DNA of 64,000 nucleotides, taken from CAZUNB01 sp044227985. Its GTDB lineage: Bacteria; Patescibacteriota; Saccharimonadia; Saccharimonadales; JAGPDM01. Under the pieces are notes generated by a model. The model worked only from the letters and a program-made list of their open reading frames with translations. It was not told the DNA's origin and made no database searches. The stretch is taken from contig JBGAVT010000003.1 in the NCBI GenBank assembly GCA_044227985.1, forward strand, positions 1 through 64,000. Direction: 5' to 3'. Below, in pieces: positions 43,354-53,565 of the stretch (the first letter of the stretch is position 1; each line of letters starts with the position of its first letter). The position numbers and the translations under genes were made by a program.

Positions 43354-44070
43354 TTAGTAACCGTTAGCTTCGATGTCAGCAACGAGGGTTTTGTCGCCAC
43401 TTCGGGTGACTTTGCCGCGCTTCATAACGTGGACGCTGTCAGCGTTGAGGTGTTCGAGGATTCGGGTGTAGTGAGTGATAACTATCGCGCTCGCCCCGCT
43501 TTCTTTTTGATATTGCGACACGGCTTTGGTGACATGTTTTAAGGCATCAATATCCAAGCCTGAATCGATTTCATCGAGAATAATCAGTTTCGGTTTAACG
43601 ATGAGAAGCTGGATAATTTCCATTTTTTTGCGTTCGCCACCACTGAAATCATCGTTTAATCCTCGTTCAAGCAGTTCAATATCTAGCTCTAGATCAGCTG
43701 CAGTTTTGCGAAGCCAATTCTGGAATTCATCAAGTTTTCGCACTCCTGGGTGATGAAGCTGTTCAAGCTGCCATAAAAAAGTTTCAGAGATTAATCCTTC
43801 AATAGCTAATGGGCTTTGGTGGGCCAAGAAAATCCCTTTTTTTGCGCGCTCATCGGCACCCATCTTGTTGATATTTTCACCATCAAGCAGCATCTCGCCG
43901 TCAGTAATTTCATATCGTGGGTCGCCGGCAATACATGAGGAAAGCGTACTTTTGCCACTACCGTTTGGACCCATGATAACAACGGTTTTACCGTCGTCTA
44001 CTTTGAGATCAATTCCACGTAAAATCCGTGTATCTTCAACTTTAGCTTTAAGATTTTTAACTTCTAACAT
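43354..44070 (-). CDS. sufC: Fe-S cluster assembly ATPase SufC
   Basis: 238 aa ABC ATPase of the SufBCD complex. Walker A is IMGPNGSGKSTLSS near residues 32-45, the signature is DDFSGGERKKMEI near 140, and Walker B is KLIILDEIDSGLDIDAL near 160. The length and the GLDIDALKHV segment are typical of SufC. It is the first suf gene in the reading direction. The P450 gene follows, not sufB. Confidence 0.96.
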   Translation of the reverse strand: MLEVKNLKAKVEDTRILRGIDLKVDDGKTVVIMGPNGSGKSTLSSCIAGDPRYEITDGEMLLDGENINKMGADERAKKGIFLAHQSPLAIEGLISETFLWQLEQLHHPGVRKLDEFQNWLRKTAADLELDIELLERGLNDDFSGGERKKMEIIQLLIVKPKLIILDEIDSGLDIDALKHVTKAVSQYQKESGASAIVITHYTRILEHLNADSVHVMKRGKVTRSGDKTLVADIEANGY

Positions 44071-44101
44071 CTGTAAATTGTATCAAATATGATTAAGATA
44101 T

Positions 44102-45073
44102 TCAAAGGAGCTCGATGATGTCATCGGTGGTTCCACTGGTTGTTTCGTGATCTTTGCTGTCTCGAAAAATCGTGATGGCATTACGAATCTCTTCGGCTTT
44201 TTTAGTTTCACCAAAATGCTCGAGCATCATGACGGCACTCAAGATTGTCGCGATTGGGTTGGCTTTGTTCTGACCGGCAATATCAGGGGCGCTGCCGTGA
44301 GCTGGCTCAAACATGCTAACTCCATTCGGGTTGATATTGGCGCTTGCTGCTAGACCGATGCCACCACTAATTGCGCCACCGAGATCAGTGATGATGTCGC
44401 CAAATAGATTATCGGTTACGATAACGCTGTAACGCTCTGGTCGCTCGACGAAATGAATACATGCGGCGTCGATGTGATCATAGCTGGTTTCGACTTCCGG
44501 ATACTCTTTAGCGACTTCATTGACCGTTCGCCGCCAGAGGTCACCAGAGTATGCGAGAACATTGGTTTTGTGGACCAGTGTTAATCGTTTGTTTTTACGG
44601 TTTTTAGCCACTTCAAAACCGTAGCGGACTAAACGTTCAACGCCAAAGCGTGTGTTGATTGAGCCCTGTGTTGCGACTTCGTGTGGTGTGCCTTTTCGCG
44701 CGACACCGCCTTCGTTCAGATATACTCCCTCAGTATTTTCACGGATAACTTCGATATCGACGCCTTCAGCCTTAAATGGTCGATGATTAACGTAGAGATC
44801 GAGCTCAAAACGCATTTTAAGTAGTAGTCCTCGTTCGATAATTCCAGGTGTGACGTCAGGATGTCCGACTGCTCCGAGCAAAATTGCGTCTAAACTTTTC
44901 CACTCCGCAATCGTTTCGTCTGGCAAAATAGTCTCATCTTGTAAGTATCGCTGCCCACCCAAATCATAATCTGTATAGTCGGCTTCAAATCCAACAGCTT
45001 GTAGAACTTTTAATGCCGAATCGACAATCTCTTTGCCAATTCCATCTCCACGAATAATTCCAATTTTTTTCAT
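44102..45073 (-). CDS. leuB: 3-Isopropylmalate dehydrogenase (short form)
   Basis: 323 aa. It oxidises 3-isopropylmalate in leucine synthesis. Marks: IRGDGIGKEIV at the N-terminus, VIRENTEGVYLNEGG near residue 110, VTDNLFGDIITDLGGAISGG near 220, and EPAHGSAPDIAGQNKANP near 260. It is somewhat shorter than the usual 350-370 aa. Related isocitrate, homoisocitrate or tartrate dehydrogenases share these marks; the nearby leuC and leuD favour LeuB. It reads away from leuC and is 31 nt upstream of sufC on the same strand. Confidence 0.88.
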   Translation of the reverse strand: MKKIGIIRGDGIGKEIVDSALKVLQAVGFEADYTDYDLGGQRYLQDETILPDETIAEWKSLDAILLGAVGHPDVTPGIIERGLLLKMRFELDLYVNHRPFKAEGVDIEVIRENTEGVYLNEGGVARKGTPHEVATQGSINTRFGVERLVRYGFEVAKNRKNKRLTLVHKTNVLAYSGDLWRRTVNEVAKEYPEVETSYDHIDAACIHFVERPERYSVIVTDNLFGDIITDLGGAISGGIGLAASANINPNGVSMFEPAHGSAPDIAGQNKANPIATILSAVMMLEHFGETKKAEEIRNAITIFRDSKDHETTSGTTDDIIELL

Positions 45074-45095
45074 ACTGATATTCTACCAGATTACA

Positions 45096-45875
45096 CTAGA
45101 AAGGATGAGTTTCTGCTTTGCTAGGTACTGTCAGGTCTCGATATTCACTGATTTGGCTGACTAATACGAAACGAGAATTATCTGATTCTGGCTCAATCTC
45201 TAAACCTGCATGTATTTTGGGGGGAAATTTTTGCTCTAATGCAGAGCCCCTAGTCATAAGGCCACCGAATAGAATTGCTCTATCTCTTGCAAAGTCGATA
45301 GGTGGGCCGTGCGTTCTATCTTCTTCAAAGAAAACTAATCCAGGTCGAGTAGAGTCGGCATGAAAAGTGACTACCGATGTGTCAAAATGAGGTCTTGCTA
45401 AATGGTCATTGGCTGAAACAGAGTTAGGAGGTGCATATTTGAGTAATCTCAAATTTCCGTTCGCCATAACGCCGTTTTCATCAACAGTTTTTTCCAGAAA
45501 CCAATCAAGACCATCAGGTGTACTTCGCTCTACCCCTCGAATAATTGATTCGTGAACCTGAGCAATTCTATCATCTAAGTACGTCACTAGGTCTATAACT
45601 CTATCGTCTAGATCCGGTGAGTTTCTTTCTAGCCAACGCTTTGTGCCAGGCACAACTACAAATCTCCATTTATCCGGATCATGTCCTTCTGCCAATGCAG
45701 CTTCTGTCTCGCCTTTCCATACCAATCCTCGGTTTTGAGCGCGTTCCGTTCGGTCTTCATGATAAGTTTCCTGGATACCTCCTGGTTGACCAAAAGTTCT
45801 GATAGCTTCTTTGTAAATATCGTAGAGCTCGTCGCACTCCTCGACTCTTAGTGGTCTTTCTGTCTCAACGGACAT
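45096..45875 (-). CDS. Fe(II)/2-oxoglutarate oxygenase-like orphan
   Basis: 259 aa. The jelly-roll oxygenase marks are visible: LRLLKYAPP at 142-150, His163 and Asp165 in RPHFDTSVVTFH as the HxD pair, distal His222 in KIHAGLEI, and Arg235 in SRFVLVSQ as the likely co-substrate anchor. The order and spacing fit isopenicillin N synthase-like 2OG-Fe(II) enzymes. The substrate is unknown. It is divergent from leuC, and the promoters share their -35 region. It sits 22 nt upstream of leuB on the same strand. Confidence 0.65.
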   Translation of the reverse strand: MSVETERPLRVEECDELYDIYKEAIRTFGQPGGIQETYHEDRTERAQNRGLVWKGETEAALAEGHDPDKWRFVVVPGTKRWLERNSPDLDDRVIDLVTYLDDRIAQVHESIIRGVERSTPDGLDWFLEKTVDENGVMANGNLRLLKYAPPNSVSANDHLARPHFDTSVVTFHADSTRPGLVFFEEDRTHGPPIDFARDRAILFGGLMTRGSALEQKFPPKIHAGLEIEPESDNSRFVLVSQISEYRDLTVPSKAETHPF

Positions 45876-45909
45876 TTTTCTCCAATACCTTATTGATAGT
45901 TAATCAAAT

Positions 45910-45962
45910 ATATTAAACAATTATATGATGCTTGTCAATAGTGTTAAAAAGAATGGTATAAT
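45910..45962. promoter_or_regulatory. Overlapping divergent promoters of leuC and the oxygenase-like gene
   Basis: Minus strand: TTGACA (45938-45933), 17 nt, TAATAT (45915-45910). Plus strand: TTGTCA (45932-45937), 19 nt, TATAAT (45957-45962), 8 nt before the leuC ATG. The two -35 boxes occupy the same bases, so only one polymerase can bind at a time. Confidence 0.65.
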
Positions 45963-45970
45963 AATAAAAT

Positions 45971-47374
<1,404 letters not shown>

Positions 47375-47381
47375 ATTGTTC

Positions 47382-48041
47382 CTATAAATAAAATCCTGTA
47401 TCTGGCAACCCGGTCTCTAGCACTGTCGCAGACTGTATAGCTAAGTGGGTTGACACTTCGATATCTTCAGTATGTGGTCCTGGTAGATCGTAAGGAGCTG
47501 GCAGCGTATGGGTTTCGTTAAAACTATGTATATTCCATGCTACGAGTACGAGCCTGCCATTGCCTTCGACAAAGTCTTGATCCCACGGATATTCTGGTCT
47601 TTCACCTGTAAGTCTTACTTGACCTGATTCAACTATATATCCCTCTAAAACCGCTATCGAAGCAATTGATCCATCTCGAGAAAGCTTATGTGCCAACTCT
47701 CCAAGATCCCTGTCTATGGTGGAATCACTGACAAAAGGATCTAGGCCTTCTAGGCTCGTACCTCTTGGTCCATGAAGACCTTCAAGCGATAGGCCATTCC
47801 TGACATTATGTAACGCTAAAAAGCCAACCCTACTCAAAGTTTCTGCAAAATTTTCTGGCTCTGAATTTACTTTTTGTATTTCTTTTCCACGCGGATTGGT
47901 TGCTACGCGCTCTGGAACAAGTAGCCTACCAACGGTACTCGTATCTCTATCGCTATGCTGGCGACAAAATGCTGTTCGCCTATTACCTGAAGAATTCGAG
48001 AGATCAATTAAGTCTAATTCTGTTCGTTCTGAGCTTGGCAT
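47382..48041 (-). CDS. Orphan protein, 219 aa, function unknown
   Basis: Not recognised. A soluble protein with a polar N-terminus, a helical middle (LSRVGFLALHNVRNGLSL and LGELAHKLSRDGSI) and a beta-rich end containing RLVLVAWNIHSFNETH. The His and acidic residues near the end might be functional, but I cannot assign them. It lies between leuC and leuD on the opposite strand, converging with leuC 7 nt away. Its promoter has the ATGCTTGAC type -35 of the orphan group (48105-48097 on the minus strand), with TATTAC downstream. Confidence 0.65.
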   Translation of the reverse strand: MPSSERTELDLIDLSNSSGNRRTAFCRQHSDRDTSTVGRLLVPERVATNPRGKEIQKVNSEPENFAETLSRVGFLALHNVRNGLSLEGLHGPRGTSLEGLDPFVSDSTIDRDLGELAHKLSRDGSIASIAVLEGYIVESGQVRLTGERPEYPWDQDFVEGNGRLVLVAWNIHSFNETHTLPAPYDLPGPHTEDIEVSTHLAIQSATVLETGLPDTGFYL

Positions 48042-48109
48042 TTTTGTTTTCGCTTGTTTAACTACCTTTGTAATACCATAAGCATAATATCAAAGTCAAG
48101 CATTATCTT

Positions 48110-48655
48110 TTAATCATCAGTGCAATTGATGCAATAACCAGGATGATTGTCTGGTTTATCTGGGTGAGCTTTACACCTGCCTTCAATGCAATAGTACATC
48201 GAGCTATTGATATCAAAGTTATTTGCCCAATCTTCATTTGGGAATCTACAAGTATTTGGTTTATTTGCCTCGCAGAAGCGAATACTGATTTGATATGTGT
48301 CAACGCCACCATTTACGTACGCGTCGTAGTCGTAAATACTGCCAGGATACGGCGCTGCCGGCCAACTCTTGTTACTCAGAAATTCTTCAAGACCTGGTGG
48401 TAGCCCGCGAGTCACATCAGCTGGAAATCCAGCATATTTATTTTGATATAGGTAGAGCGCAGTAGAAATAGAACGTAGCTCCGCTTTGCTGCGGCTATTG
48501 TAAGCTTTTTCACGGACGTTTCCGATACCGATTAAAACTAGACTCGCAAGAATACCAATCACAACAATTACGACGAGTAATTCAATAATGGTAAAGCCTC
48601 GTAAAACTTCTTTTATTCTTTTAATTGGTTTTTGTATGTGTTGAAGCACTAGCAT
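48110..48655 (-). CDS. Type IV prepilin-like protein
   Basis: 181 aa. After a short basic leader comes the prepilin signal [20 protein letters not shown]: cleavage after Gly, methylated Phe, Glu at +5, and a 20-residue hydrophobic helix. The helix continues as the pseudopilin stem ([20 protein letters not shown]), then a globular head of about 100 residues with Cys pairs near the end. It may be a pilin or pseudopilin of a type IV pilus machine encoded elsewhere. ATG 48655 is my choice; TACAAT sits one base before it, so a GTG two codons later could be the leaderless start. It lies between leuC and leuD. Confidence 0.85.
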   Translation of the reverse strand: MLVLQHIQKPIKRIKEVLRGFTIIELLVVIVVIGILASLVLIGIGNVREKAYNSRSKAELRSISTALYLYQNKYAGFPADVTRGLPPGLEEFLSNKSWPAAPYPGSIYDYDAYVNGGVDTYQISIRFCEANKPNTCRFPNEDWANNFDINSSMYYCIEGRCKAHPDKPDNHPGYCINCTDD

Positions 48656-48718
48656 TATTGTAATCTGTTTTTTGTCACCTGCAACTGTATTGGCTTGGAC
48701 CAAAATAATGACAAATAG

Positions 48719-48747
48719 TTGAAATTAAATCATAAAGATAATTTAAT
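48719..48747 (+). promoter_or_regulatory. Promoter of the small gene at 48755
   Basis: TTGAAA at 48719-48724, exact 17-nt spacer, TTTAAT at 48742-48747, start codon 7 nt later, which implies a leaderless mRNA. Confidence 0.55.
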
Positions 48748-48754
48748 AACATAA

Positions 48755-48973
48755 ATGAATGAAGCTAAGCTGAATAGTGAAGATGGTGATTCTAATGCTG
48801 GAGTGCTTACTAGCTGTGAGGACAAACCAGACTCTCTAGACCACTTGGTTCTGGCTGGTGCTAGTGAGCTTGTAGAAAATGGTATGGGAAGGTTTCCGGT
48901 AGAAAGAATTGCCATTGCCGGCCTAGCATTATTGGTCACATTCACATCATTCAGACACTTAAGAAAACAGTAA
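48755..48973 (+). CDS. Small tail-anchored protein, 72 aa
   Basis: Not recognised. An acidic, polar N-terminal 45 residues lead into one hydrophobic helix near residues 50-65 (IAIAGLALLVTFTSF) and a short basic end (RHLRKQ), the layout of a C-terminally anchored membrane protein. The promoter and a leaderless start support its being real. It precedes leuD by 18 nt, but leuD has its own -10 box inside the end of this gene. Confidence 0.55.
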   Translation: MNEAKLNSEDGDSNAGVLTSCEDKPDSLDHLVLAGASELVENGMGRFPVERIAIAGLALLVTFTSFRHLRKQ

Positions 48974-48991
48974 TCTGGTATAATTTCTACT

Positions 48992-49594
48992 ATGAAAGCA
49001 GTTAAAATAATTAAAGGTACAGCCGCACCGCTCGACCGTAGTGACGTTGATACTGATCAAATCATCCCAAGCGATTATCTAAAAAGTATTTCTAAGACTG
49101 GCTTTGAAGCTGGTTTGTTCGCACAGTGGCGCGAAAACGAGCCAAATTTTGTGTTAAATCAGGATCGGTTCAAAAATGCTAAAATTCTGGTTGCTGGTTC
49201 AAACTTTGGGACTGGTTCGTCTCGCGAACACGCCGTATGGGCAATTATGCAATACGGTTTTGCAGCTGTGATTGCTCCGAGTTTTGGTGATATTTTTCGA
49301 AATAACTCACATAAAAATGGTTTGTTGCCAGTTGTTTTGCCTGACGAATCCGTGGATGCTCTCCTCGAAGCTGTTGAGAATCGTCCAGAACTTGAATTTT
49401 ATATAGATATTTCGAAGCGAACGATGCTTGTAAATGAGCTTGGTTTTGAAGCAAACTTCCCCCTCGACGATGAAGTCATGAAGCGCTTTTTAGAAGGTCT
49501 CGATGATATTTCCCTGACTTTGAAGCTTGAAGACGATATTAAATTTTATGAGAAGTCTCGTCCTAACTTTAAACCTCGAATTCGTCATGTTTAA
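48992..49594 (+). CDS. leuD: 3-Isopropylmalate dehydratase small subunit
   Basis: 200 aa, partner of LeuC. Marks: GTAAPLDRSDVDTDQIIPSD at the N-terminus, VAGSNFGTGSSREHAVWAI near 68-86, and APSFGDIFRNNSHKNGLLPV near 95-115. TATAAT (48979-48984) lies 7 nt before the ATG, so the mRNA is leaderless. It reads in the same direction as leuC but is separate from it. Confidence 0.97.
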   Translation: MKAVKIIKGTAAPLDRSDVDTDQIIPSDYLKSISKTGFEAGLFAQWRENEPNFVLNQDRFKNAKILVAGSNFGTGSSREHAVWAIMQYGFAAVIAPSFGDIFRNNSHKNGLLPVVLPDESVDALLEAVENRPELEFYIDISKRTMLVNELGFEANFPLDDEVMKRFLEGLDDISLTLKLEDDIKFYEKSRPNFKPRIRHV

Positions 49595-49615
49595 ACGATG
49601 TGAGTCGTTCAAGTG

Positions 49616-50395
49616 CTATGAACTGTTTTTATTGAGGTAATTAAGCGTCATCTGAGTGCGTTCTTTAGCATATGGACAATAGCCGCATTCTTTGCCGACC
49701 TCTGGAATTTGGTCCGACTCCAGGCACGCTTTGATTTTCGGTAAAATTGGTTCAATCCAACTGTCATCTCCCGGATGTTCGATTAAACGCTGGTCAAATT
49801 TCAACATACCATCAAAGCGCTCAGACTTTTTCTTAGCCGTTGCATACAGCCAATATCCAGTATTGCTGACCCTTAATCCATTTTGTCGCAAGAGCCATTG
49901 ATATACCTCGAGTTGACGGCGATAACCATCGTGATAAAACGCATCACCAAGCTGTGTAACGGGCTGGGTACGTGCTGTGGCCTTATAGTCGACCACAATG
50001 TATTCGTTTTTTTTATTAATCCATAAATCATCGAGCGCACCAAAGATTTCTAGATTAGTGTCTTTGTGGACGGTCCGGATGCCCTTAAAGTTTTCGCGCC
50101 AAATATCGAGCATTTCGTGTTCTGCGGGAATAGCATCAAGTTTATATTTTACTTGTATGGAATGCTGCTTTTTTTCTTTTCGTAGCTCATCAAATTCGCG
50201 TTTATATAGTTCGTCAACGGTTGAATTCAGAGTAAAAGGAGGTGTACGAGGTTGTTTTATTCCGAGACGACGGTCTAGGTAGAAACATCGTGGACACTGA
50301 ATAAACTGTTCGATTTTGCTACGGCTAAGAGCGAATGGCTGAGCCTGTCCAGGCTGGTACGTCGGATTGTAGTTATATGATTTTTGATATGCCAC
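49616..50395 (-). CDS. PD-(D/E)XK nuclease (RecB/Cas4-like)
   Basis: 259 aa. The nuclease core shows FALSRSKIEQFIQCPRCFYL near the N-terminus, EIFGALDDLWINK (first metal Asp) near residue 120 and YIVVDYKATAR (DxK) near 135. A QLEVYQWLLRQNG helix follows. CPRC near residue 35 and ECGYCPYAKE at the C-terminus are placed as in RecB-type nucleases with a four-Cys Fe-S site, with one Cys pattern difference. No CRISPR array or cas genes are in the window, so a repair role is more likely than adaptation. It converges with leuD. Confidence 0.85.
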   Translation of the reverse strand: MAYQKSYNYNPTYQPGQAQPFALSRSKIEQFIQCPRCFYLDRRLGIKQPRTPPFTLNSTVDELYKREFDELRKEKKQHSIQVKYKLDAIPAEHEMLDIWRENFKGIRTVHKDTNLEIFGALDDLWINKKNEYIVVDYKATARTQPVTQLGDAFYHDGYRRQLEVYQWLLRQNGLRVSNTGYWLYATAKKKSERFDGMLKFDQRLIEHPGDDSWIEPILPKIKACLESDQIPEVGKECGYCPYAKERTQMTLNYLNKNSS

Positions 50396-50455
50396 AATCC
50401 TAGTATACAGTGCCTGCTTCGAGTTGTTGTATGTATATGATACAAATTATATATA

Positions 50456-50995
50456 TTAAAAAAGCCACAAAGCGGCGGCGGTAATAAGACCGAGCATTAA
50501 AACGTCAGTGACGGAAGTTACGATTGGGATTAGGACATCATCTGGGTTCGCTGTTTTAGTCTCGAGTAATTTGTCGACAGTTTTAGTTATTATCAGCATA
50601 GCTACGACCACACCAATGATACTTGCAAACACAAAGACGATGAACTTACTTAGAAAAACAGCAGAAAGTCCATAATTACGTGAAATTGCGACGCCTAGGC
50701 TAACGATACTAACTGCGCTGGCGTTGAGTAATATGCTTGGTGCTAAGTCACGAGCCAGTTCTAGCTGAGGATGCTTTCGGGTCTTGCCATCAGTTGCACG
50801 TGCAGCAATTACTGAAGCGTAATCACCAACCATTGTATTTAGGGGCGGTGTGGCTATCAGTAGCGGAATTATCGGCAAGAGTTTTTCGGAAATAGCTTCG
50901 AGCCCAATACCACCAATCAAACTGACACTACTGGCTGCAGCCACCATAAGGCAAGTATAGAAGAATGATTGTTTTAGACGTTCTTTTTTAATCAT
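50456..50995 (-). CDS. SLC41/MgtE-like membrane protein, second half
   Basis: 179 aa with about five membrane helices. PLLIATPPLNTMVGDYASVIAARATDG near residues 40-65 resembles the intramembrane motif of SLC41/MgtE divalent-cation transporters, in which a helix end with small residues lines the pore. No cytosolic regulatory domain is present. It overlaps the upstream gene by 4 nt (ATGA), and the two likely form a heteromer equal to one full transporter. Magnesium is the expected ion, by family only. Confidence 0.6.
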   Translation of the reverse strand: MIKKERLKQSFFYTCLMVAAASSVSLIGGIGLEAISEKLLPIIPLLIATPPLNTMVGDYASVIAARATDGKTRKHPQLELARDLAPSILLNASAVSIVSLGVAISRNYGLSAVFLSKFIVFVFASIIGVVVAMLIITKTVDKLLETKTANPDDVLIPIVTSVTDVLMLGLITAAALWLF

Positions 50996-51600
50996 ACAAT
51001 TACCCCAATCACTAAGGAGATAATAATCACCACCAACATATCGACAACTGATGTTTCTATCGGCCCGACGATGTTATCAGGGTTGAGCTTGAGCTTACGA
51101 ACAACGATTACACCTATGATTATCAAAGGAAAAGCCAGAACACCAACACCGAGAGACGTAATCATACTGATAGCAATTATTTTTAGAGGATCAACCTCGA
51201 AAAAAAGCATTCCGACGATGACCGTGAAAAGGCTGAGGATAAGGGTTGATACCATCAAGATAGCTAGTGAATAAAGTGCATCGTGCACAGCGATGATGCT
51301 CTTTTTAAAGTCGGTATTCTTTATGTGATGATTAATTTTTACTGACAAACTAGCAGTTACTGATGCTATAACATCGATCAAACCCGGCAGCAATAGTAGT
51401 GTTCCGGGAATGAGTATGAATTTCTCTTTGGCTGAATCGAGAAATATTCCTGCTACTAGCGATAATGAGACTCCAACAATCTGTCCGAATAGGATTTGTT
51501 TGGCCCCGGCTGATTTGTTGCGATTGATTCGATGATAGTAATATGGCCAGTAGTGTTTTGGTCTTTGATTGATCTGTTTTAACTGTGAAATAAAAGGCAT
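50992..51600 (-). CDS. SLC41/MgtE-like membrane protein, first half
   Basis: 202 aa with about five membrane helices after a basic N-terminal 30 residues. ILIPGTLLLLPGLIDVIASVTASLSVKIN near residues 65-95 is the matching pore-type motif to the partner gene. It starts 8 nt downstream of the tgt stop on the same strand, so tgt and the transporter pair may be one transcript. Other multi-pass families cannot be fully excluded without a profile search. Confidence 0.6.
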   Translation of the reverse strand: MPFISQLKQINQRPKHYWPYYYHRINRNKSAGAKQILFGQIVGVSLSLVAGIFLDSAKEKFILIPGTLLLLPGLIDVIASVTASLSVKINHHIKNTDFKKSIIAVHDALYSLAILMVSTLILSLFTVIVGMLFFEVDPLKIIAISMITSLGVGVLAFPLIIIGVIVVRKLKLNPDNIVGPIETSVVDMLVVIIISLVIGVIV

Positions 51601-51608
51601 AAGTAATA

Positions 51609-52805
51609 CTATGATACTTTGCTACGGTAGTTTGCAAGCCAATCTTCGCTAAATTGTCGGAACCTTTGTTCAATGATGGCAGTTCTGATATCCTCCATGA
51701 ATCGTGCGAAGAAATGTAAATTATGGACAGTTAGCAGGCTGTTACTGGCAAGTTCACTTGATTTATATAGGTGTCGTAGATAGTGTTTGCCGTGGTGTTG
51801 ACAGGTGTAACAATTGCAGTTTTGTTCGATTGGAGATTCGTCAAATTCAAAATCTTTTCTGCCTATATTAAAGCGACCATCATAGGTGTATAGCGAGCCA
51901 TTTCGAGCATTACGGGTGGGCGTAACGCAGTCGAATGTGTCGATACCAACAGCGACCGCAGCTAGAATATCTTCCGGTGTGCCGATGCCGAGCAAGTGTC
52001 GTGGTTTTTCGTCTGGAAGTTCGTCTGTCACCCAGCCAACTGCTTCTCCGAGATCATGCTTGTTAAAAGCCCCACCGATACCAAATCCATCGAAATTCAT
52101 CGTAGCAAGTGTTCGGGCGGACTCTCGACGGAGGTCTTCATGCCGTCCGCCTTGTACAACTCCAAACAGAGCTTGCTTCTCATCAGTATCAAGCTTGTCG
52201 TGGGCGTCAACGCTTCTTTGCGCCCAACTATGAGTTCTTTCCATTGCTATACGCTGGTAATTTTTCGGCGCAGTCGGCGCGGTGCATTCATCGAAAGCGA
52301 AGATTATATCAGCGCCGAGATCATACTGAATTTGCATAGATTTTTCTGGATCAAGGTATATTTTACTTCCATCAAGGTGGCTTTTGAAGGTTACTCCGTC
52401 GTCGTTTATTTTAAAACGGGCATTATTCTTTGGAATCCCCTCTCGACTTTCGCCCTCCTCCGCAACTTTGGTAATTCCACTGTCAAAGGCTACACCGAGA
52501 CTAAAGACTTGGAAACCACCACTATCAGTAAATAGTGGCTTTCTGTAATTCATAAACTTGTGAAGACCACCAGCTCTCTTCACAACGTCGCTGCCAGGTC
52601 GTAACATTAAGTGGTATGTGTTAGCGAGTGCCGCTTGCATACCGGTGCCGTCGAGCTGCTCGTTACTGAGACTTTTTACGGTAGCTTTGGTCCCAACGAC
52701 AATGAAGGCTGGAGTCTTGATTTGTCCGTGGGGCGTCGATATGATGCCAGTTCTTGCTCGATCATCATTATGGATTATTGAATATGAAAATTTCTCATTT
52801 GGCAT
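51609..52805 (-). CDS. tgt: tRNA-guanine transglycosylase
   Basis: 398 aa. It exchanges guanine for preQ1 at position 34 of GUN-anticodon tRNAs. Visible marks: FTDSGGFQVFSL (catalytic region) near residue 92, GVVQGGRHEDLRRESA, FDCVTPTRNARNGSLYT, and the zinc site CNCYTCQHHGKHYLRHL near 315. queA and preQ1-making genes are not in the window, so the base may be salvaged. The gene heads a minus-strand run with the membrane pair. Confidence 0.96.
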   Translation of the reverse strand: MPNEKFSYSIIHNDDRARTGIISTPHGQIKTPAFIVVGTKATVKSLSNEQLDGTGMQAALANTYHLMLRPGSDVVKRAGGLHKFMNYRKPLFTDSGGFQVFSLGVAFDSGITKVAEEGESREGIPKNNARFKINDDGVTFKSHLDGSKIYLDPEKSMQIQYDLGADIIFAFDECTAPTAPKNYQRIAMERTHSWAQRSVDAHDKLDTDEKQALFGVVQGGRHEDLRRESARTLATMNFDGFGIGGAFNKHDLGEAVGWVTDELPDEKPRHLLGIGTPEDILAAVAVGIDTFDCVTPTRNARNGSLYTYDGRFNIGRKDFEFDESPIEQNCNCYTCQHHGKHYLRHLYKSSELASNSLLTVHNLHFFARFMEDIRTAIIEQRFRQFSEDWLANYRSKVS

Positions 52806-52845
52806 CAGTCTAGTATAGCAATTATCTAGGAGAGAATTTTACCTA

Positions 52846-53565
52846 CTATTTTATATTTTTATATTTTGTCTTTTTTAACTTATAAATTGAAATAAATTCA
52901 GAAAAAGTAGCAAATGAATCACGAACTATTTGTTTGTTAAAACTTCCACCAGGCTGATTTCTCCAGTCAGATATCTCAATCTCTTCAGTTTTTAGCGAGT
53001 GATAGTCAGCTGCAACAAGAACCTCCATATCAAATAGCCATTTCTTTGACTCAAGGTCTGCAAAAATTAGTTTACTTGCATGTTTTGAAAAAAGCTTGAA
53101 ACCACACTGTGTGTCGGTAGTAGTTAGACCGAGAAAACTCTTGGCTAGAAGGTTCCAACCAAATGATAGGTATTTACGCGGACCTTTATGAATCGTCATA
53201 AGTGGCCTTACACCAATTATTATATCGGTTTTTTTGTCTAATCGATTAATCATTTTTTTAAAATATTTTAACGGCGTTGCAAGGTCTGCATCCATGAAGA
53301 CATGAAAATCTCCCTTTGCTACCTTCATACCAACAGCAACATCCCTACCTTTTCCAACCGGATCTCCGGGCTTAATAAGCCTAATATTATCTCTATTTTT
53401 CAAGTATTTTTCGACAACCTCGATGGTCCTGTCCGTTCCTTTTGCCGCAACAACGATTATCTCTACATCCAATCTTTGTTTTTTTATAAATGCGACTAGA
53501 TCATCTAAAGTTGAAAGTATGCGCATCTCTTCATTGAGTGCAGGAATTATTATTGAATATTTCAT
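52846..53565 (-). CDS. Glycosyltransferase family 2 (dolichyl/polyprenyl-phosphate glucosyltransferase-like)
   Basis: 239 aa GT-A enzyme. YSIIIPALNEEMRILSTL at the start, the DAD nucleotide-metal motif in FHVFMDADLATPL, and the DTQCGFKLFS and W-containing SDWRNQPGGSFN parts resemble Alg5/DPM-type enzymes, which charge a polyprenyl phosphate with a sugar. No membrane tail is seen in the protein itself. It overlaps the GtrA-like gene by 4 nt, and the GT-C gene follows, which together suggests supply of a lipid-linked sugar to the outer face. Confidence 0.88.
   Translation of the reverse strand: MKYSIIIPALNEEMRILSTLDDLVAFIKKQRLDVEIIVVAAKGTDRTIEVVEKYLKNRDNIRLIKPGDPVGKGRDVAVGMKVAKGDFHVFMDADLATPLKYFKKMINRLDKKTDIIIGVRPLMTIHKGPRKYLSFGWNLLAKSFLGLTTTDTQCGFKLFSKHASKLIFADLESKKWLFDMEVLVAADYHSLKTEEIEISDWRNQPGGSFNKQIVRDSFATFSEFISIYKLKKTKYKNIK

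Noticed and set aside
49616..50395. Cas4 of a CRISPR system
   Set aside because: No repeat array or other cas gene is present; the protein fits a general RecB-type nuclease.
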